A stretch of DNA of 64,000 bases from an uncultured Paracoccaceae bacterium (GCA_947488175.1 CANKYO010000001.1:186001-250000); one strand, 5' to 3'; counted from the stretch's first letter, positions 1 to 10,091 are shown. Notes: generated by a model not told the origin, from the letters alone. Made by a program: numbers and translations.

Positions 1-154
1 TCGCCTCGATATCGGCCATCTGGTTTTGACCGCCGAGCTTCATGATAGAGCCCTTGCCGAACTGCCGTTCGATCTGTGCCAGCGCGCTTTCCAGCGCCTT
101 TTCCTTATCCGCGGTCTTCTTGTCAGTCATTTTGAGGAGTTCTGCCGTTGCCAT
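1..154 (-). CDS. recA: RecA recombinase, N-terminal part (runs off the window)
   Basis: Only the first 51 codons are present, since the gene continues past the left edge. The reverse strand reads [20 protein letters not shown] and continues through [14 protein letters not shown], which is the N-terminal helix and start of the core of bacterial RecA, the DNA-strand exchange protein and LexA co-protease. A second in-frame ATG eight codons in (at 130) is an alternative start. I chose the upstream one because relatives in this order begin with the same MATA-like leader. A LexA-type box lies about 50 bases upstream, as expected for an SOS gene. Confidence 0.93.
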   Translation of the reverse strand, partial: MATAELLKMTDKKTADKEKALESALAQIERQFGKGSIMKLGGQNQMADIEA

Positions 155-203
155 ATTTCCTGTCCTTATTTCATGCGCCTTCAAGGGCGGCAATCACTGC
201 TTT

Positions 204-218
204 GTTCTTCTTGTGTTC
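204..218. promoter_or_regulatory. LexA (SOS) box upstream of recA
   Basis: The plus strand reads GTTC, seven bases, GTTC. This direct repeat is the established LexA operator of alphaproteobacteria, unlike the palindromic CTGT-N8-ACAG of E. coli. It lies 50 bases upstream of the recA start codon, where it would overlap the promoter. No lexA gene is in the window. Confidence 0.8.
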
Positions 219-347
219 TCATTGTTAATGAGATCAAAAAGAGAACATTGCAACTAAAATTTTCCTGTCTCAGCCTCTGCCAAGAGTGGTTAAAGAGTGG
301 TTTATGCCCTAGAAAAGGTTCCAAGGCGGACGAAGGACACCGATCAA

Positions 348-956
348 ATGCTTGTTTTCTGGAAGGAAAATCTTGTTCTGCTGGCTGTGCCCAAGACCGG
401 ATCAACCGCGCTCGAAGGCGCGTTAGCCCCCCGCGCGTCGATGGTATTACGCGACCCGCCGCACCTGAAACATGCCCCTTGTTACCGCTACAAACGATTC
501 CTCAAGCCGTTTTTCGTGCAGGCCGGCGGGCAGAAACCGGAACTGATGGCGGTGGTCCGCAACCCGATCGACTGGCTGGGCAGTTGGTGTCGCTATCGCA
601 CACGCGACGACCTGATCGGCCATGAAAACTCCACCCGCAATGTCAGTTTCGATGATTTCGTTATGGAATACTGCAAAGGCCAGCCTGCCCCCTTTGCCAA
701 TGTGGGATCACAGAACAAGTTCCTGCGGATCAACGATGGTGAGGTCGGCGTGCAGCATCTGTTCCAGTATGAGCAGTGGGACAAGGTGATCGGTTATCTG
801 GAGGAGCGGCTGGAGATGACTATCACGCTGAAGCAGAAGAACGTGTCGCCAAAGATGGATTTGACTTTGTCGCCCGCTGTCGAGGCAAGGCTACGCGACA
901 AACGCGCAGCGGAGTTTGAGGTGTGGGAGTTGGGGCGGAGGGAAATCTCTGGCTAG
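348..956 (+). CDS. Sulfotransferase-like P-loop protein
   Basis: A 202-residue protein. Near the start it has AVPKTGSTALEGAL, which fits the 5'-PSB loop that binds the 5'-phosphosulfate of PAPS in sulfotransferases. About 60 residues on, AVVRNPIDWLGSWCRYR resembles the 3'-phosphate loop (R-x-P-x-x-x-x-x-S/W). Such proteins usually move sulfate onto sugars or small hydroxyl compounds. The acceptor cannot be guessed, because no carbohydrate genes are adjacent. An in-frame ATG at 297 would add 17 residues that do not look like family sequence, so the start at 348 (MLVFWKENLVLLA) is preferred. It is transcribed divergently from recA. Confidence 0.75.
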   Translation: MLVFWKENLVLLAVPKTGSTALEGALAPRASMVLRDPPHLKHAPCYRYKRFLKPFFVQAGGQKPELMAVVRNPIDWLGSWCRYRTRDDLIGHENSTRNVSFDDFVMEYCKGQPAPFANVGSQNKFLRINDGEVGVQHLFQYEQWDKVIGYLEERLEMTITLKQKNVSPKMDLTLSPAVEARLRDKRAAEFEVWELGRREISG

Positions 957-1006
957 GCCCGGAATCCGCCCCCAAACTACATAATGGTTGCAGACCAATA
1001 GCCTGC

Positions 1007-1447
1007 CTAATCTTCCTTGTCTCGCGGTAACTCCGGAGGGACAATATAGCCTATGACTGCTGCAAAGGTAGCGGCTCCAAAAATCGCTATAACCGACGGC
1101 ACCTCAAAGTCGATGCCTTGTATAAGACTCAACAACAAACTGACAATCCCTGGTACAAAAATGCCGAAAAACAAGCTCACAGCGTTCTGCAAACGCGCGT
1201 GCAACTCATCATCAACGACCCAGTTGTGCTTGCGGCCTTGATCGGCCAAAGCACTGCCTGCCAACATGCCAACCCCAATGCTCAGGGACACTAATACGTA
1301 TGCCAAACCAGTAATGATCTGATACCGTTGACCTGTCAGGATCGGAGCGATGAAGACTGCAACGAAAATGAAGCCCAGAAACAGGCTAGCGAGTGTCCTA
1401 GAAAACCACTTGGAACGCTCGAGCTTCTTTATCACGGTCAATATCAT
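1007..1447 (-). CDS. Small four-helix membrane protein, unknown function
   Basis: About 146 residues with four hydrophobic stretches: around LFLGFIFVAVFIAPIL, YVLVSLSIGVGMLAG, FFGIFVPGIVSLLLSL and VIAIFGAATFAAVIGYIV. A basic segment precedes the first helix and a charged tail (ELPRDKED) follows the last. I do not recognise a family. A GTG at 1483 in the same frame would add 12 residues, and neither start has a strong ribosome site. It stands alone between the sulfotransferase-like gene and the end of glpK. Confidence 0.6.
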   Translation of the reverse strand: MILTVIKKLERSKWFSRTLASLFLGFIFVAVFIAPILTGQRYQIITGLAYVLVSLSIGVGMLAGSALADQGRKHNWVVDDELHARLQNAVSLFFGIFVPGIVSLLLSLIQGIDFEVPSVIAIFGAATFAAVIGYIVPPELPRDKED

Positions 1448-1518
1448 ACCCAAATCATAGAAGAGTGCATCATGACTGGCCACTCTTCACTGCAAGTCCG
1501 TGTCGGAAGCAGGCTACA

Positions 1519-3009
1519 TCACCGCGTGGAAAGCGTCCGCCTTACCGCATCCTGCCACCCGGCATACCGGCGCTCTCTGGTCGCCTCATCCATCGCGGGT
1601 TCGAACCGCCGATCCAGCGCCCATTCAGCGGCAAAGCCTGCTTGTTCGGGATAGACCCCAGCCTTCATCCCCGCCAGCCATGCCGCGCCCAGTGCCGTTG
1701 TCTCCAAAACCTTGGGTCGGTCCACCGGCGCGCCGATGATGTTTGAGAGGAACTGCATGGACCAGTCGGATGCGCTCATTCCCCCATCAACGCGTAAAAC
1801 GCCAGCGGTATCATCGGTTTGCCAATCGCTTTTCATCGCCTCCAGCAAATCGCGGGTCTGGAAGCCGACGCTTTCGAGGGCGGCGCGCGCGAACTCGGCG
1901 GGGCCGGAGTTGCGAGTCAAACCGTAAATCGCCCCCCGCGCCTCTGCATCCCAATAGGGCGCGCCAAGGCCGGTGAAGGCGGGAACCATATAGAGCTCCT
2001 GCCCCTGATCCGCTTTTTCTGCCAACGGTTGCGTTTCGCTTGCCTCGCGAATGATCTTCAGCCCGTCGCGCAGCCATTGCACCACGGCACCGGCAATGAA
2101 GATCGACCCTTCGAGCGCATAGGTCGGTTTGCCGTCAAACTGATAGGCGATGGTGCCAAGCAGGCGTTTCTTGCTTTCGACCAGCGTATCGCCGGTATTG
2201 AGCAGCGCAAAACACCCCGTCCCATAGGTGGATTTCAGCATCCCCGGCTGGAAACACGCCTGCCCGATGGTTGCCGCCTGCTGATCCCCCGCCACGCCGA
2301 GAATGGGGAGTCCCTTGCCAAAAAGATCGGCGCGCGTGGTCCCGAAATCGGCGGCGCAATCGCGCACCTCGGGCAGCATCGACATCGGAATGCCGAACCG
2401 TTCGCAGATCGTGCTGCTCCACCGGCCCTTGCGAATATCATAGAGCATCGTGCGGGCGGCATTGGTCGCGTCGGTTGCGTGGACCTTGCCGCCTGTCAGC
2501 TTCCAGATCAGGTAGCAATCGACCGTGCCAAACAGCAGATCACCGGAGGTGGCGCGGTCCTTTGCCCCGTCAACATGGTTGAGAATGTACTGCACCTTGG
2601 TGCCGGAAAAATAAGGATCGGCCAGCAGGCCCGTGCGCTGCGTGATCGTCGCCTCGAACCCTTCCTTGCGGAGTTCCTCGCAAAACGGGGCGGTGCGGCG
2701 ATCCTGCCAAACGATGGCATTGTGGATCGGTTCACCCGTCTTCCTGTCCCAGACCAACGTTGTTTCGCGTTGATTGGTGATACCAATGGCAGCCACATCT
2801 GCGGCGGTAATTCCCGCCTTTTCGATGGCCCCACGGCAGGTGGACGCGACAGAGGACCATATATCGGACGGATCATGTTCAACCCAGCCGGACTGTGGGA
2901 AATGCTGGGTAAACTCCTCTTGCGCGGTGGCTTTCACGCGCATGTCGGCGTCAAAAATGATCGCCCGGCTGGATGTGGTGCCCTGATCGATGGCCAGAAT
3001 ATTGGTCAT
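1519..3009 (-). CDS. glpK: Glycerol kinase
   Basis: 496 residues, the normal length. It phosphorylates glycerol with ATP to sn-glycerol 3-phosphate in the cytoplasm. The N-terminal phosphate loop [15 protein letters not shown], the substrate segment [16 protein letters not shown] near residue 83, and the C-terminal ATP-site segment [10 protein letters not shown] are all present. The reading frame is open ten codons further upstream, but [12 protein letters not shown] is the family start. glpD lies 26 bases upstream on the same strand, so glpD-glpK form one operon, and divergent glpR is its likely repressor. Confidence 0.97.
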   Translation of the reverse strand: MTNILAIDQGTTSSRAIIFDADMRVKATAQEEFTQHFPQSGWVEHDPSDIWSSVASTCRGAIEKAGITAADVAAIGITNQRETTLVWDRKTGEPIHNAIVWQDRRTAPFCEELRKEGFEATITQRTGLLADPYFSGTKVQYILNHVDGAKDRATSGDLLFGTVDCYLIWKLTGGKVHATDATNAARTMLYDIRKGRWSSTICERFGIPMSMLPEVRDCAADFGTTRADLFGKGLPILGVAGDQQAATIGQACFQPGMLKSTYGTGCFALLNTGDTLVESKKRLLGTIAYQFDGKPTYALEGSIFIAGAVVQWLRDGLKIIREASETQPLAEKADQGQELYMVPAFTGLGAPYWDAEARGAIYGLTRNSGPAEFARAALESVGFQTRDLLEAMKSDWQTDDTAGVLRVDGGMSASDWSMQFLSNIIGAPVDRPKVLETTALGAAWLAGMKAGVYPEQAGFAAEWALDRRFEPAMDEATRERRYAGWQDAVRRTLSTR

Positions 3010-3035
3010 GGTGTCCCCCGTTTCGTGTTTTTGTT

Positions 3036-4577
3036 TCAAGCCGCCATGAACGCGTCAAGGGCCGCAATTTGATCAGGCGTCATCCGCAGGCCCAGCTTGC
3101 TGCGTCGCCAGACAACATCCTCGGCCGTGCGGGCATATTCGCGGGTCATCAACCATTTCACCTCGGCCTCGGTCAGTGTTGCCCCTAAATCCTGCCCAAG
3201 ATCGGCCGCTGATTTGGCATCGCCCAGTATCTGTGCCGCTTCGGTGCCGTAGGCGCGGATCAGACGCAAGGCCCAGAACGGTGTCAGAAAACTGTAGCTG
3301 GCCTGCAAATCCGCCACCAAGGAATCGCGCCGCGACACCGGGAAATCGCCACCGGGCAAAGCCACACCTGCCGTCCATGGATCTGACCCGCCCAAAAGTG
3401 GCGTCAGCTTTTTCAGCGCGTTCTCAGCCAGCTTGCGATAGGTCGTGATCTTGCCGCCAAAGATATTCAGCAGCGGCGCGCCATTGTCATCAAGCGACAG
3501 CACATAGTCACGGGTCGCCGCCGTCGCCGATTTGGCCCCGTCATCATAAAGCGGGCGTACCCCTGAATAGGTCCACACGATATCATCGCGGGTCACTGGT
3601 TTCTCGAAATACTGCGATGCGAAGTTGCATAGATAATCCTGTTCTTCATCTGTCGCATAGGGCTTCTCGGACAGGTCTTCATGCTCTGCATCGGTCGTCC
3701 CGATCAGGGTGAAATCAGTCTCGTAAGGGATGGCGAAAATGATCCGTCCGTCCTCACCCTGAAAGAAGTAGCTCTTCTGATGATCAAACAGCTTCTTCGT
3801 GACAATGTGACTACCCCGCACGAGGCGCACCCCTTCGCTCGTTTTCTGCCGCGCCACCTGCCGGACGATGTTTTCGACCCATGGGCCGCCAGCGTTCACC
3901 AGCCCACGGGCGGTATAAACGGTCTGTTTGCCGTCGGTTTCCAGGACGATCTTCCAATGGTTTTCAACCCGATCCGCGCTGATGACCTTGGTACGCGTCA
4001 TGATCTTCGCGCCACGCACCTCAGCATCACGCGCATTCAGGACGACAAGCCGCGAATCCTCGATCCAGCAATCGGAGTATTCATAGGCGCGCTTAAACTT
4101 GTCCTTCAGTGGGCCACCGACCGGGTTCTTGGTCAGATCCACCGTCCATGTGCCAGGCAGAATTTTCCGCCCGCCCAGATTGTCGTAAAGAAACAGACCC
4201 AACCGGATCAGCCAGGCAGGCCTGCGCCCTTTCATCCACGGCATGAACAACGACAGCAATTTCGATGTCGGCGTGTCGCCTTCAAACCGCATATCCTTGT
4301 GATAAGGCAGCACAAAGCGCATCGGCCAGCTGATATGCGGCATTGCCTGCAACAGCACCTCGCGTTCGATCAGGGCCTTGCGAACCAATCCAAATTCGAA
4401 AAACTCAAGATAGCGCAAACCGCCGTGAAACAGCTTTGTCGAGGCCGAGGATGTGGCCGACCCCAAATCATTCATTTCGGCCAACCCGACCTTCAGCCCG
4501 CGCCCGGCCGCATCGCGCGCGATGCCACAGCCGTTGATGCCGCCGCCGATGATGAAAAGGTCGAAATCCGTTTGCAT
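3036..4577 (-). CDS. glpD: Aerobic glycerol-3-phosphate dehydrogenase
   Basis: 513 residues. This FAD flavoprotein of the inner membrane face oxidises glycerol 3-phosphate to dihydroxyacetone phosphate and passes electrons to quinone. The FAD dinucleotide fold is seen at the start ([19 protein letters not shown]), followed by [16 protein letters not shown], typical of the GlpD/GlpA family. The C-terminal region from about residue 390 is the family's capping domain. It is the first gene of the glpD-glpK operon and faces glpR across a 170-base gap holding a GlpR-type operator. Confidence 0.96.
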   Translation of the reverse strand: MQTDFDLFIIGGGINGCGIARDAAGRGLKVGLAEMNDLGSATSSASTKLFHGGLRYLEFFEFGLVRKALIEREVLLQAMPHISWPMRFVLPYHKDMRFEGDTPTSKLLSLFMPWMKGRRPAWLIRLGLFLYDNLGGRKILPGTWTVDLTKNPVGGPLKDKFKRAYEYSDCWIEDSRLVVLNARDAEVRGAKIMTRTKVISADRVENHWKIVLETDGKQTVYTARGLVNAGGPWVENIVRQVARQKTSEGVRLVRGSHIVTKKLFDHQKSYFFQGEDGRIIFAIPYETDFTLIGTTDAEHEDLSEKPYATDEEQDYLCNFASQYFEKPVTRDDIVWTYSGVRPLYDDGAKSATAATRDYVLSLDDNGAPLLNIFGGKITTYRKLAENALKKLTPLLGGSDPWTAGVALPGGDFPVSRRDSLVADLQASYSFLTPFWALRLIRAYGTEAAQILGDAKSAADLGQDLGATLTEAEVKWLMTREYARTAEDVVWRRSKLGLRMTPDQIAALDAFMAA

Positions 4578-4645
4578 GATGTGCCCCTTAGGTTCGACTG
4601 CCTGCTAGGCCCCCTGTCCTGCCGGCGCAAGCGCAGTGCTGCAAT

Positions 4646-4671
4646 ATGTTCGCCCCGCGACGAACGAACAT
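4646..4671. promoter_or_regulatory. Putative GlpR operator
   Basis: Inverted half-sites ATGTTCG and CGAACAT are separated by 12 bases in the gap between glpD and glpR. ATGTTCG/CGAACAT matches the half-sites of the E. coli GlpR operator, although the spacer here is longer. A weaker pair, GTTCG (4722-4726) and CGAAC (4741-4745), sits just before the glpR start and may serve autoregulation. Confidence 0.65.
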
Positions 4672-4747
4672 AAAACGAAATCAGGTTTTCCAATAAATAT
4701 AAAGAAAATACCTTGCCAACAGTTCGCCTAACCCGCAAACCGAACAC

Positions 4748-5506
4748 ATGGAAACGGCACAAAGGCATGCCCTGATCCGGAACGAAGCCCAGAAGCATGG
4801 CAAGGTCACAGCCACCGACCTTGCCATCAATCTGGGTGTGGCGGTCCAGACCATCCGCCGCGATCTGCGCCAGCTTTGCGCAACGGGGCTGTTGGAACGC
4901 GTCCATGGCGGGGCCGTTCTGCCATCCGGCGTGAGCAATATCGGCTATGGCGACCGGCGTGCGCTGAACCGCGACGCCAAGATCAAGATCGCCCGCCGTG
5001 CCGCCCAACTGATCCCCGATAGCGCGTCTGTCTTCCTCAATATCGGCACCACGACCGAGGCCGTGGCCCACGCCCTGCAGACCCATCGCAACCTGATGGT
5101 GGTCACGAATAACCTGAACGTCGCCAACATTCTGGCTGACAATCCAAGCTGCGATGTGGTGGTTGCGGGCGGCCTGCTGCGCCGGACCGATGGGGGCTTG
5201 GTCGGTGATCTGGCCGCGATAGCCATCGACCGGTTCAAAGTGGATTTCGCCGTGATCGGGGCGTCAGCGATCGACCTTTCCGGCGATCTACTGGATTTCG
5301 ACCCCGAAGAAATACGCGTCAGCCAACAAGTGATCAGGGCCGCGCGATCAACGATCCTTGTGGCTGATAGTACGAAATTCACACGCAAGGCCCCGGTCAA
5401 GATCGCCTCACTCGCGCAGATGGATCATTTCGTGACTGATCGGGTCCCATCCGAGGCGCTGATCAACCAGTGCGCCGACTGGGGAACGAAAATTGCTTTG
5501 GTTTAG
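4748..5506 (+). CDS. glpR: DeoR-family repressor of glycerol metabolism
   Basis: 252 residues. An N-terminal winged helix-turn-helix (about residues 5-58) contains VTATDLAINLGVAVQTIRRD, the DeoR-family signature. It is followed by a sugar-phosphate-binding domain (about 75-235) with GTTTEAVAHAL and the late ADSTKF segment. In this family the effector is a phosphorylated sugar; for GlpR it is glycerol 3-phosphate. Divergent orientation to glpD-glpK, with a matching operator between them, supports the assignment to glpR rather than another DeoR repressor. Confidence 0.9.
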   Translation: METAQRHALIRNEAQKHGKVTATDLAINLGVAVQTIRRDLRQLCATGLLERVHGGAVLPSGVSNIGYGDRRALNRDAKIKIARRAAQLIPDSASVFLNIGTTTEAVAHALQTHRNLMVVTNNLNVANILADNPSCDVVVAGGLLRRTDGGLVGDLAAIAIDRFKVDFAVIGASAIDLSGDLLDFDPEEIRVSQQVIRAARSTILVADSTKFTRKAPVKIASLAQMDHFVTDRVPSEALINQCADWGTKIALV

Positions 5507-5666
5507 ATCTTATGTCCGATTATCACACCGCAAGAATGTCGGACGAAAACCGCTGGAGCCTCTTCGGCAGACTTGGAAATTGGAACGATCATGAAGGTCA
5601 GAAGATCAGTTTTCCTGAAAGGCGGGAACAAAGATGGGTTCAAACTCATCTTACGATAAACGACTG

Positions 5667-6134
5667 TCAGAAAACAAAAAAACTGCCAAGGCCCGCCATC
5701 GCCAATGGCACGCTCATCGGTGTGCTTTTACCGCGCAGAACATGCCAATTGCTTTCTTCATTTCCGATGAACTTTCGCGCTTGAATCACCACAAAGCCGG
5801 TCAGGAAAACTGACGCAACAAAAATAGCCGTTGCGGTCAACGCCTCTGACACCGGGACGAACAGCGCCAGCCCGCTCATCAGTTTGACAGCACCCGCACC
5901 GAACCCCACAAACGCAAACAACAGCAGGCCCACGGCAAAGACAGCCACAGCCAACAATAATTGCCAGAGCAGTGTTGATCGATCCTCGACCGTGGCTGCA
6001 ACCGCAATGAAAACCACAAACGGCACCAGTGTCAGCCAGTTCGGGATTTTACCCGACCTCAGCTCAAATAACATCGCAGTGATCAGGACAAGTCCGATCA
6101 GGTAGAGTGCGTATTGCGCGATCATTCCGCTCAT
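5667..6134 (-). CDS. Prepilin-peptidase-like (A24/CpaA) protein lacking the catalytic aspartates
   Basis: 155 residues, almost entirely hydrophobic, with about five membrane helices. The layout matches the short CpaA/TadV-type A24 peptidases: FELRSGKIPNWLT at residues 23-35 and GFGAGAVKLM at 77-86. In active enzymes these read D-x-R-x-x-x-I-P-N and G-x-G-D. Here the first Asp is Glu24 and the second is Ala82, so proteolysis is unlikely. No pilin or tad genes are nearby. Start alternatives are Met1 and Met4. It may be a structural paralogue with another role. Confidence 0.7.
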   Translation of the reverse strand: MSGMIAQYALYLIGLVLITAMLFELRSGKIPNWLTLVPFVVFIAVAATVEDRSTLLWQLLLAVAVFAVGLLLFAFVGFGAGAVKLMSGLALFVPVSEALTATAIFVASVFLTGFVVIQARKFIGNEESNWHVLRGKSTPMSVPLAMAGLGSFFVF

Positions 6135-6180
6135 TTCCTCTTTGGACGCCCCGCGCCCTTATGGCAAAGCCACCCGCGGA

Positions 6181-7779
6181 TTACACCCCGTTCCTCTGCA
6201 AAAACCCGACAAGTGCGGCAGTTGAGCCATCCTTGCCCTCAACCCCCGACTTTCCTTCGACCACAGGCTGCAGTGCGGTGGCCAGTTCCTTGCCTAACTC
6301 AACACCCCATTGATCAAATGAGTTGATCCCCAAAACCGCCCCTTCAACGAAAACCCGATGTTCATAGAGCGCGATAATCTGACCCAACACAAACGGTGTT
6401 AGTTGGGGGTAGGCAATTGTCACAGTTGGACGATTGCCGGGAAAGACGCGGTGCTTGGCCTGGCGGTCCAGCTCAGCCCCCTCAAAACGGTCTGCCACCT
6501 TTGCGCGTGCCTCATCCAGTGTCCGCCCGCGCATCAGCGCCTCTGACTGGGCCAGACAATTGGCCACCAGCAACTGGTGCTGATGGTGCAGATCATCCTC
6601 ATGCCCACACGCCGCCACCAAAAACTCACAGGGAATCACGCGGGTGCCCTGATGGATCAACTGATAGAACGCATGTTGCCCGTTCGTCCCCGGCTCACCC
6701 CAGACAACAGGACCGGATGGAACCTCCAGATCGGCGCCATCCATGCTGACTCCCTTGCCGTTGCTCTCCATCTCCAATTGTTGAAGATAGGCTGGTAAGC
6801 GACTGAGAATATTATCATAAGGCAACACAGCCCGGGTGGCATAACCACAAACCTGATTGTGCCACATCCCCACCAGCGCCAACAGCGCAGGCAGGTTTTC
6901 ATGCCACGCGGCAGCGCGGAAATGCGTGTCCATCGCCTGCCCACCGCGCAGAAACGCCTTGAACGCCTGTGGTCCGATGGCAATCATCAGCGACAGACCA
7001 ATCGGCCCCCAGACTGAATACCGCCCACCGACCCAATCCTCGAATCCGAACACACGGGACGGATCGATCCCGAAATCGGTGGTCTTGTCCTCTGCCGTCG
7101 ACAACGCGGCGAATTGCGCACCGGTATCGCTGACAACCTCACCCATCCAGGCCTGCGCGGTGCGGGCATTGGTCATGGTTTCGATCGTGGTAAACGTCTT
7201 GGAGGCGACAATCACCAGCGTCGTCGCCGGATCACATTGGCGCAACACACCGGCAATATCCGCCGGGTCCACGTTGCTCACGAAATGACAGCGCGGGCCG
7301 TCGTGATAGGGCGCCAGTGCCTTGACGGCCATGGCAGGCCCAAGGTCGGAACCGCCAATCCCGATATTCACCACATCCGTGATCTTGCCGCCCTGCCCTT
7401 TGAACCGGCCCTCGCGGATATCTGCGGCGAAATCCTCCATCCGACCCAGCGTCTCCAGAACACCCGGCATGATGTCCTTGCCATCAACCAAAACCGGATC
7501 GCCATCCAGATTGCGCAAGGCCGTATGTAGCACGGCACGGCCTTCGGTTTCATTGATCGGCTGGCCGGTGAACATCGCCTCGCGCTTGGCGGCAACGCCT
7601 GCCCGTTCCAAAAGGTCAATCAGCAGCGCACGCCCCTCTACGTCGATATTCGTCTTGGCGTAATCCAGCAGCATATCGCCCGCCTGCGCCGAAAAATCGG
7701 CAGCGCGATCCGCGTCCACAAGGGTCTCAAACCGGCGGTCGGCAACCTTGGCATGATGGGCACGCAACTTATCCCACAT
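6181..7779 (-). CDS. pgi: Glucose-6-phosphate isomerase
   Basis: 532 residues, close to the usual 530-550. It interconverts glucose 6-phosphate and fructose 6-phosphate. Family signatures are clear: [19 protein letters not shown] near residue 138, [13 protein letters not shown] near 250, and [12 protein letters not shown] near 335. It is the last gene of the minus-strand zwf-pgl-pgi operon, starting three bases after the pgl stop. Confidence 0.96.
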   Translation of the reverse strand: MWDKLRAHHAKVADRRFETLVDADRAADFSAQAGDMLLDYAKTNIDVEGRALLIDLLERAGVAAKREAMFTGQPINETEGRAVLHTALRNLDGDPVLVDGKDIMPGVLETLGRMEDFAADIREGRFKGQGGKITDVVNIGIGGSDLGPAMAVKALAPYHDGPRCHFVSNVDPADIAGVLRQCDPATTLVIVASKTFTTIETMTNARTAQAWMGEVVSDTGAQFAALSTAEDKTTDFGIDPSRVFGFEDWVGGRYSVWGPIGLSLMIAIGPQAFKAFLRGGQAMDTHFRAAAWHENLPALLALVGMWHNQVCGYATRAVLPYDNILSRLPAYLQQLEMESNGKGVSMDGADLEVPSGPVVWGEPGTNGQHAFYQLIHQGTRVIPCEFLVAACGHEDDLHHQHQLLVANCLAQSEALMRGRTLDEARAKVADRFEGAELDRQAKHRVFPGNRPTVTIAYPQLTPFVLGQIIALYEHRVFVEGAVLGINSFDQWGVELGKELATALQPVVEGKSGVEGKDGSTAALVGFLQRNGV

Positions 7780-7782
7780 TGC

Positions 7783-8454
7783 TCAGCTCTCCGCCCAATG
7801 CACGGTCGTGCCCGGTAGGATCGCGGCGACAGGTGCCTCTTCGGGGGGTAAATGGCGGGCACGTTCCAGCGCCGCACGCTTTTCGCCACCAACAATGACC
7901 ATATGACGGCTCATCGCGCTTTTCAGAACCTTGGCCGACAGGGTGATGCGCGGCTCCGGCGCACTGGGTGCACGCATCGCGACCAAATGATAATCACCAT
8001 GCAACGCGCGATCCAGCTGGTCCGCCCCGGGAAAGATCGACGCGGTGTGCATATCCGCCCCCATCCCAAGCAACATCACGGAAATCGGCAATTCCGGTTC
8101 CAGCGATTTTGCCAGATCATCCAGTTTCTCTTCCGGCGTCTCGGCCTCGGCATAAAGCGGGACGTAAACCGCAGCCGCCGCCTTTTCGATCAGCAGACGC
8201 TCGCGCAGCAACCGTGTGTTTGACCGCTCTGACGTTTCTGGCACCCAGCGTTCATCGGTCAGCATCACATGCACGCGCGACCAGTCGAGATCGACAGCGC
8301 AAAGGCTGTCAAAGATCGGGCCGGGGGTCGTACCACCCGGCACGGCAAAGGACGCATGTTCATGGACCAGCAGACAATTCTTCAGCTCACTGGCCAGCGT
8401 ATCGGCCAGATCCATCATCATCATCTCCGCGTCCGGATATTCGACTACCTTCAT
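7783..8454 (-). CDS. pgl: 6-phosphogluconolactonase
   Basis: 223 residues. It hydrolyses 6-phosphogluconolactone, the product of Zwf. SFAVPGGTTPGPIFDSL and VHVMLTDERWVPETSERSN are the conserved segments of the DevB/SOL family, and LLGMGADMHTASIFPG is the late one. A frame extension to 8469 exists, but the start at 8454 has a GGGGGCGAAGG ribosome-binding stretch before it. It sits between zwf and pgi in a single operon. Confidence 0.93.
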   Translation of the reverse strand: MKVVEYPDAEMMMMDLADTLASELKNCLLVHEHASFAVPGGTTPGPIFDSLCAVDLDWSRVHVMLTDERWVPETSERSNTRLLRERLLIEKAAAAVYVPLYAEAETPEEKLDDLAKSLEPELPISVMLLGMGADMHTASIFPGADQLDRALHGDYHLVAMRAPSAPEPRITLSAKVLKSAMSRHMVIVGGEKRAALERARHLPPEEAPVAAILPGTTVHWAES

Positions 8455-8545
8455 CGCCTTCGCCCCCATGGTGATGTGTCAGACGTTTTGATCAAGTGTA
8501 TACACGCCCGATATACGCCATCTGTACGTGTTCTGCAGACCGGCG

Positions 8546-10000
8546 TCAGCCCTTGATTTCGCGCCATTTGCGGCCATCGCGATGCATCAGCATCATCGCA
8601 TCCTCTGGCCCTGCCGACCCCGCGTCGTAATGCTTGGGCACGTCATTGCGCGCCTCCCAGCCTTCGATCAGTGGATCGGTCCAGGCCCATGCGGCCTCGA
8701 CCTCATCGCCGCGCATGAACAGGGTCTGGTTGCCGCGGATCACGTCCATGATCAGACGCTCATAGGCGTCGGTCACCTCGTGTTCTTCATCACCCAACGC
8801 CTCGGCAAAGGTCATGTCCAGCGGCACATCGATCAGCCGCATGCCACCGGGACCCGGTTCCTTGATGGTGACCTGCAAATCCATACCTTCATTCGGCTGC
8901 AACCGTATCGACAGGATATTGCGATGGCGGGCCTCGTCACCTTCAAAAATCGAATGGCCGAGATCCTTGAAGACAACGGCAATTTCCGATGACCGCGCCT
9001 TCATCCGCTTACCCGTACGCATGTAGAACGGCACGCCGGCCCACCGCCAATTGGCAATGTGACAGCGCATCGCGATAAAGCTTTCAGTAAAGCTGCGCGG
9101 ATTTTCAGCATCCGCACGATAGCTGGGTCCATCCGGCCCGGCATCATACTGGCCGCGCACAATGTGATGATAATCTATAGGCTGCAATGCCCTGATAACC
9201 TTCAACTTTTCATCGCGAACTTCATCTGCTCCGAACTGGCTGGGTGGCTCCATAGCGATCAGGCACAATAGCTGCATAAGGTGGTTCTGCACCATATCGC
9301 GCATCGCACCAGATTTATCATAATATGCCCCGCGCCCGCCAACACCGACGGTTTCGGCAACCGTGATCTGGATGTGATCGACATAGTGGTTATTCCAAAG
9401 CGGCTCGAACAACACATTGCCGAAGCGGACCGCCATCAGGTTCTGAACCGTCTCTTTGCCCAGATAATGATCGATCCGGTAAATCTGGCTTTCGTCGAAA
9501 TGTGTGGCCAGCGTTGCGTTTAATGCGCGGGCACTGTCCAGATCACGGCCAAACGGTTTTTCCACCACGATCCGGCTGCTTGCATTCGCGATCTTGTTGG
9601 TATGCAGCCGTTCTGCCAGATCACCAAACAAGGAAGGTGCTACGGAAAAGTAAAAGGCCTGCACAACATCCTGACGCACGATTTCGGCCAGCTTGGCCCA
9701 CCCACCTTCGCCCTTGGCGTCAATCGCGACATATTCGATACATTCAAGAAAGGCCTCTAACCCCTTCTTATTACGATATTCTTCGCCGCCAAACTCGGCC
9801 ACGGCATCATCGATCATCTCGCGATAGGCAGCGTCATCCAATTCAGACCGGGCCGCCCCGATAATCCGGGATCCTGCAGGCATCTGGCCAGCCAGAAAAC
9901 GACGAAACAGGCCGGGCAGAATCTTGCGGCGGGCCAGATCGCCGGTCCCCCCGAATATGACCAGATCAAAGGTTTCCACCGGAATGACGCGAGAGACCAT
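8546..10000 (-). CDS. zwf: Glucose-6-phosphate 1-dehydrogenase
   Basis: 484 residues, full length. It oxidises glucose 6-phosphate with NADP, opening the pentose phosphate and Entner-Doudoroff routes. The nucleotide motif VIFGGTGDLARRK lies at residues 14-26. The active-site segment RIDHYLGKETVQNLMAVRF is intact near residue 175. It is the first gene of zwf-pgl-pgi. A 14-base perfect palindrome lies 28 bases upstream of the start codon, a likely operator. The genes edd and eda are not in the window. Confidence 0.97.
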   Translation of the reverse strand: MVSRVIPVETFDLVIFGGTGDLARRKILPGLFRRFLAGQMPAGSRIIGAARSELDDAAYREMIDDAVAEFGGEEYRNKKGLEAFLECIEYVAIDAKGEGGWAKLAEIVRQDVVQAFYFSVAPSLFGDLAERLHTNKIANASSRIVVEKPFGRDLDSARALNATLATHFDESQIYRIDHYLGKETVQNLMAVRFGNVLFEPLWNNHYVDHIQITVAETVGVGGRGAYYDKSGAMRDMVQNHLMQLLCLIAMEPPSQFGADEVRDEKLKVIRALQPIDYHHIVRGQYDAGPDGPSYRADAENPRSFTESFIAMRCHIANWRWAGVPFYMRTGKRMKARSSEIAVVFKDLGHSIFEGDEARHRNILSIRLQPNEGMDLQVTIKEPGPGGMRLIDVPLDMTFAEALGDEEHEVTDAYERLIMDVIRGNQTLFMRGDEVEAAWAWTDPLIEGWEARNDVPKHYDAGSAGPEDAMMLMHRDGRKWREIKG

Positions 10001-10028
10001 GGCTTACTCCGCTTTCTAAGCTGGTTTG

Positions 10029-10042
10029 CGTTAGCGCTAACG
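10029..10042. promoter_or_regulatory. Palindromic LacI-type operator upstream of zwf
   Basis: The bases CGTTAGCGCTAACG form a perfect palindrome with a central CG, the hallmark of LacI/GalR-family operators. Its place just before zwf suggests repression of zwf-pgl-pgi by a sugar-responsive LacI-type regulator. No such regulator is encoded in the window, so the identity of the binding protein is inference. Confidence 0.6.
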
Positions 10043-10091
10043 TTGTGTTCCTAGCGCGGACGCCAAGGCAAGTCTAGCGTAAGAACGCGAC

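Noticed and set aside
1819-3072. 417-residue plus-strand frame opposite glpK
   Set aside because: Antisense shadow; glpK is certain and this frame shows no domain.
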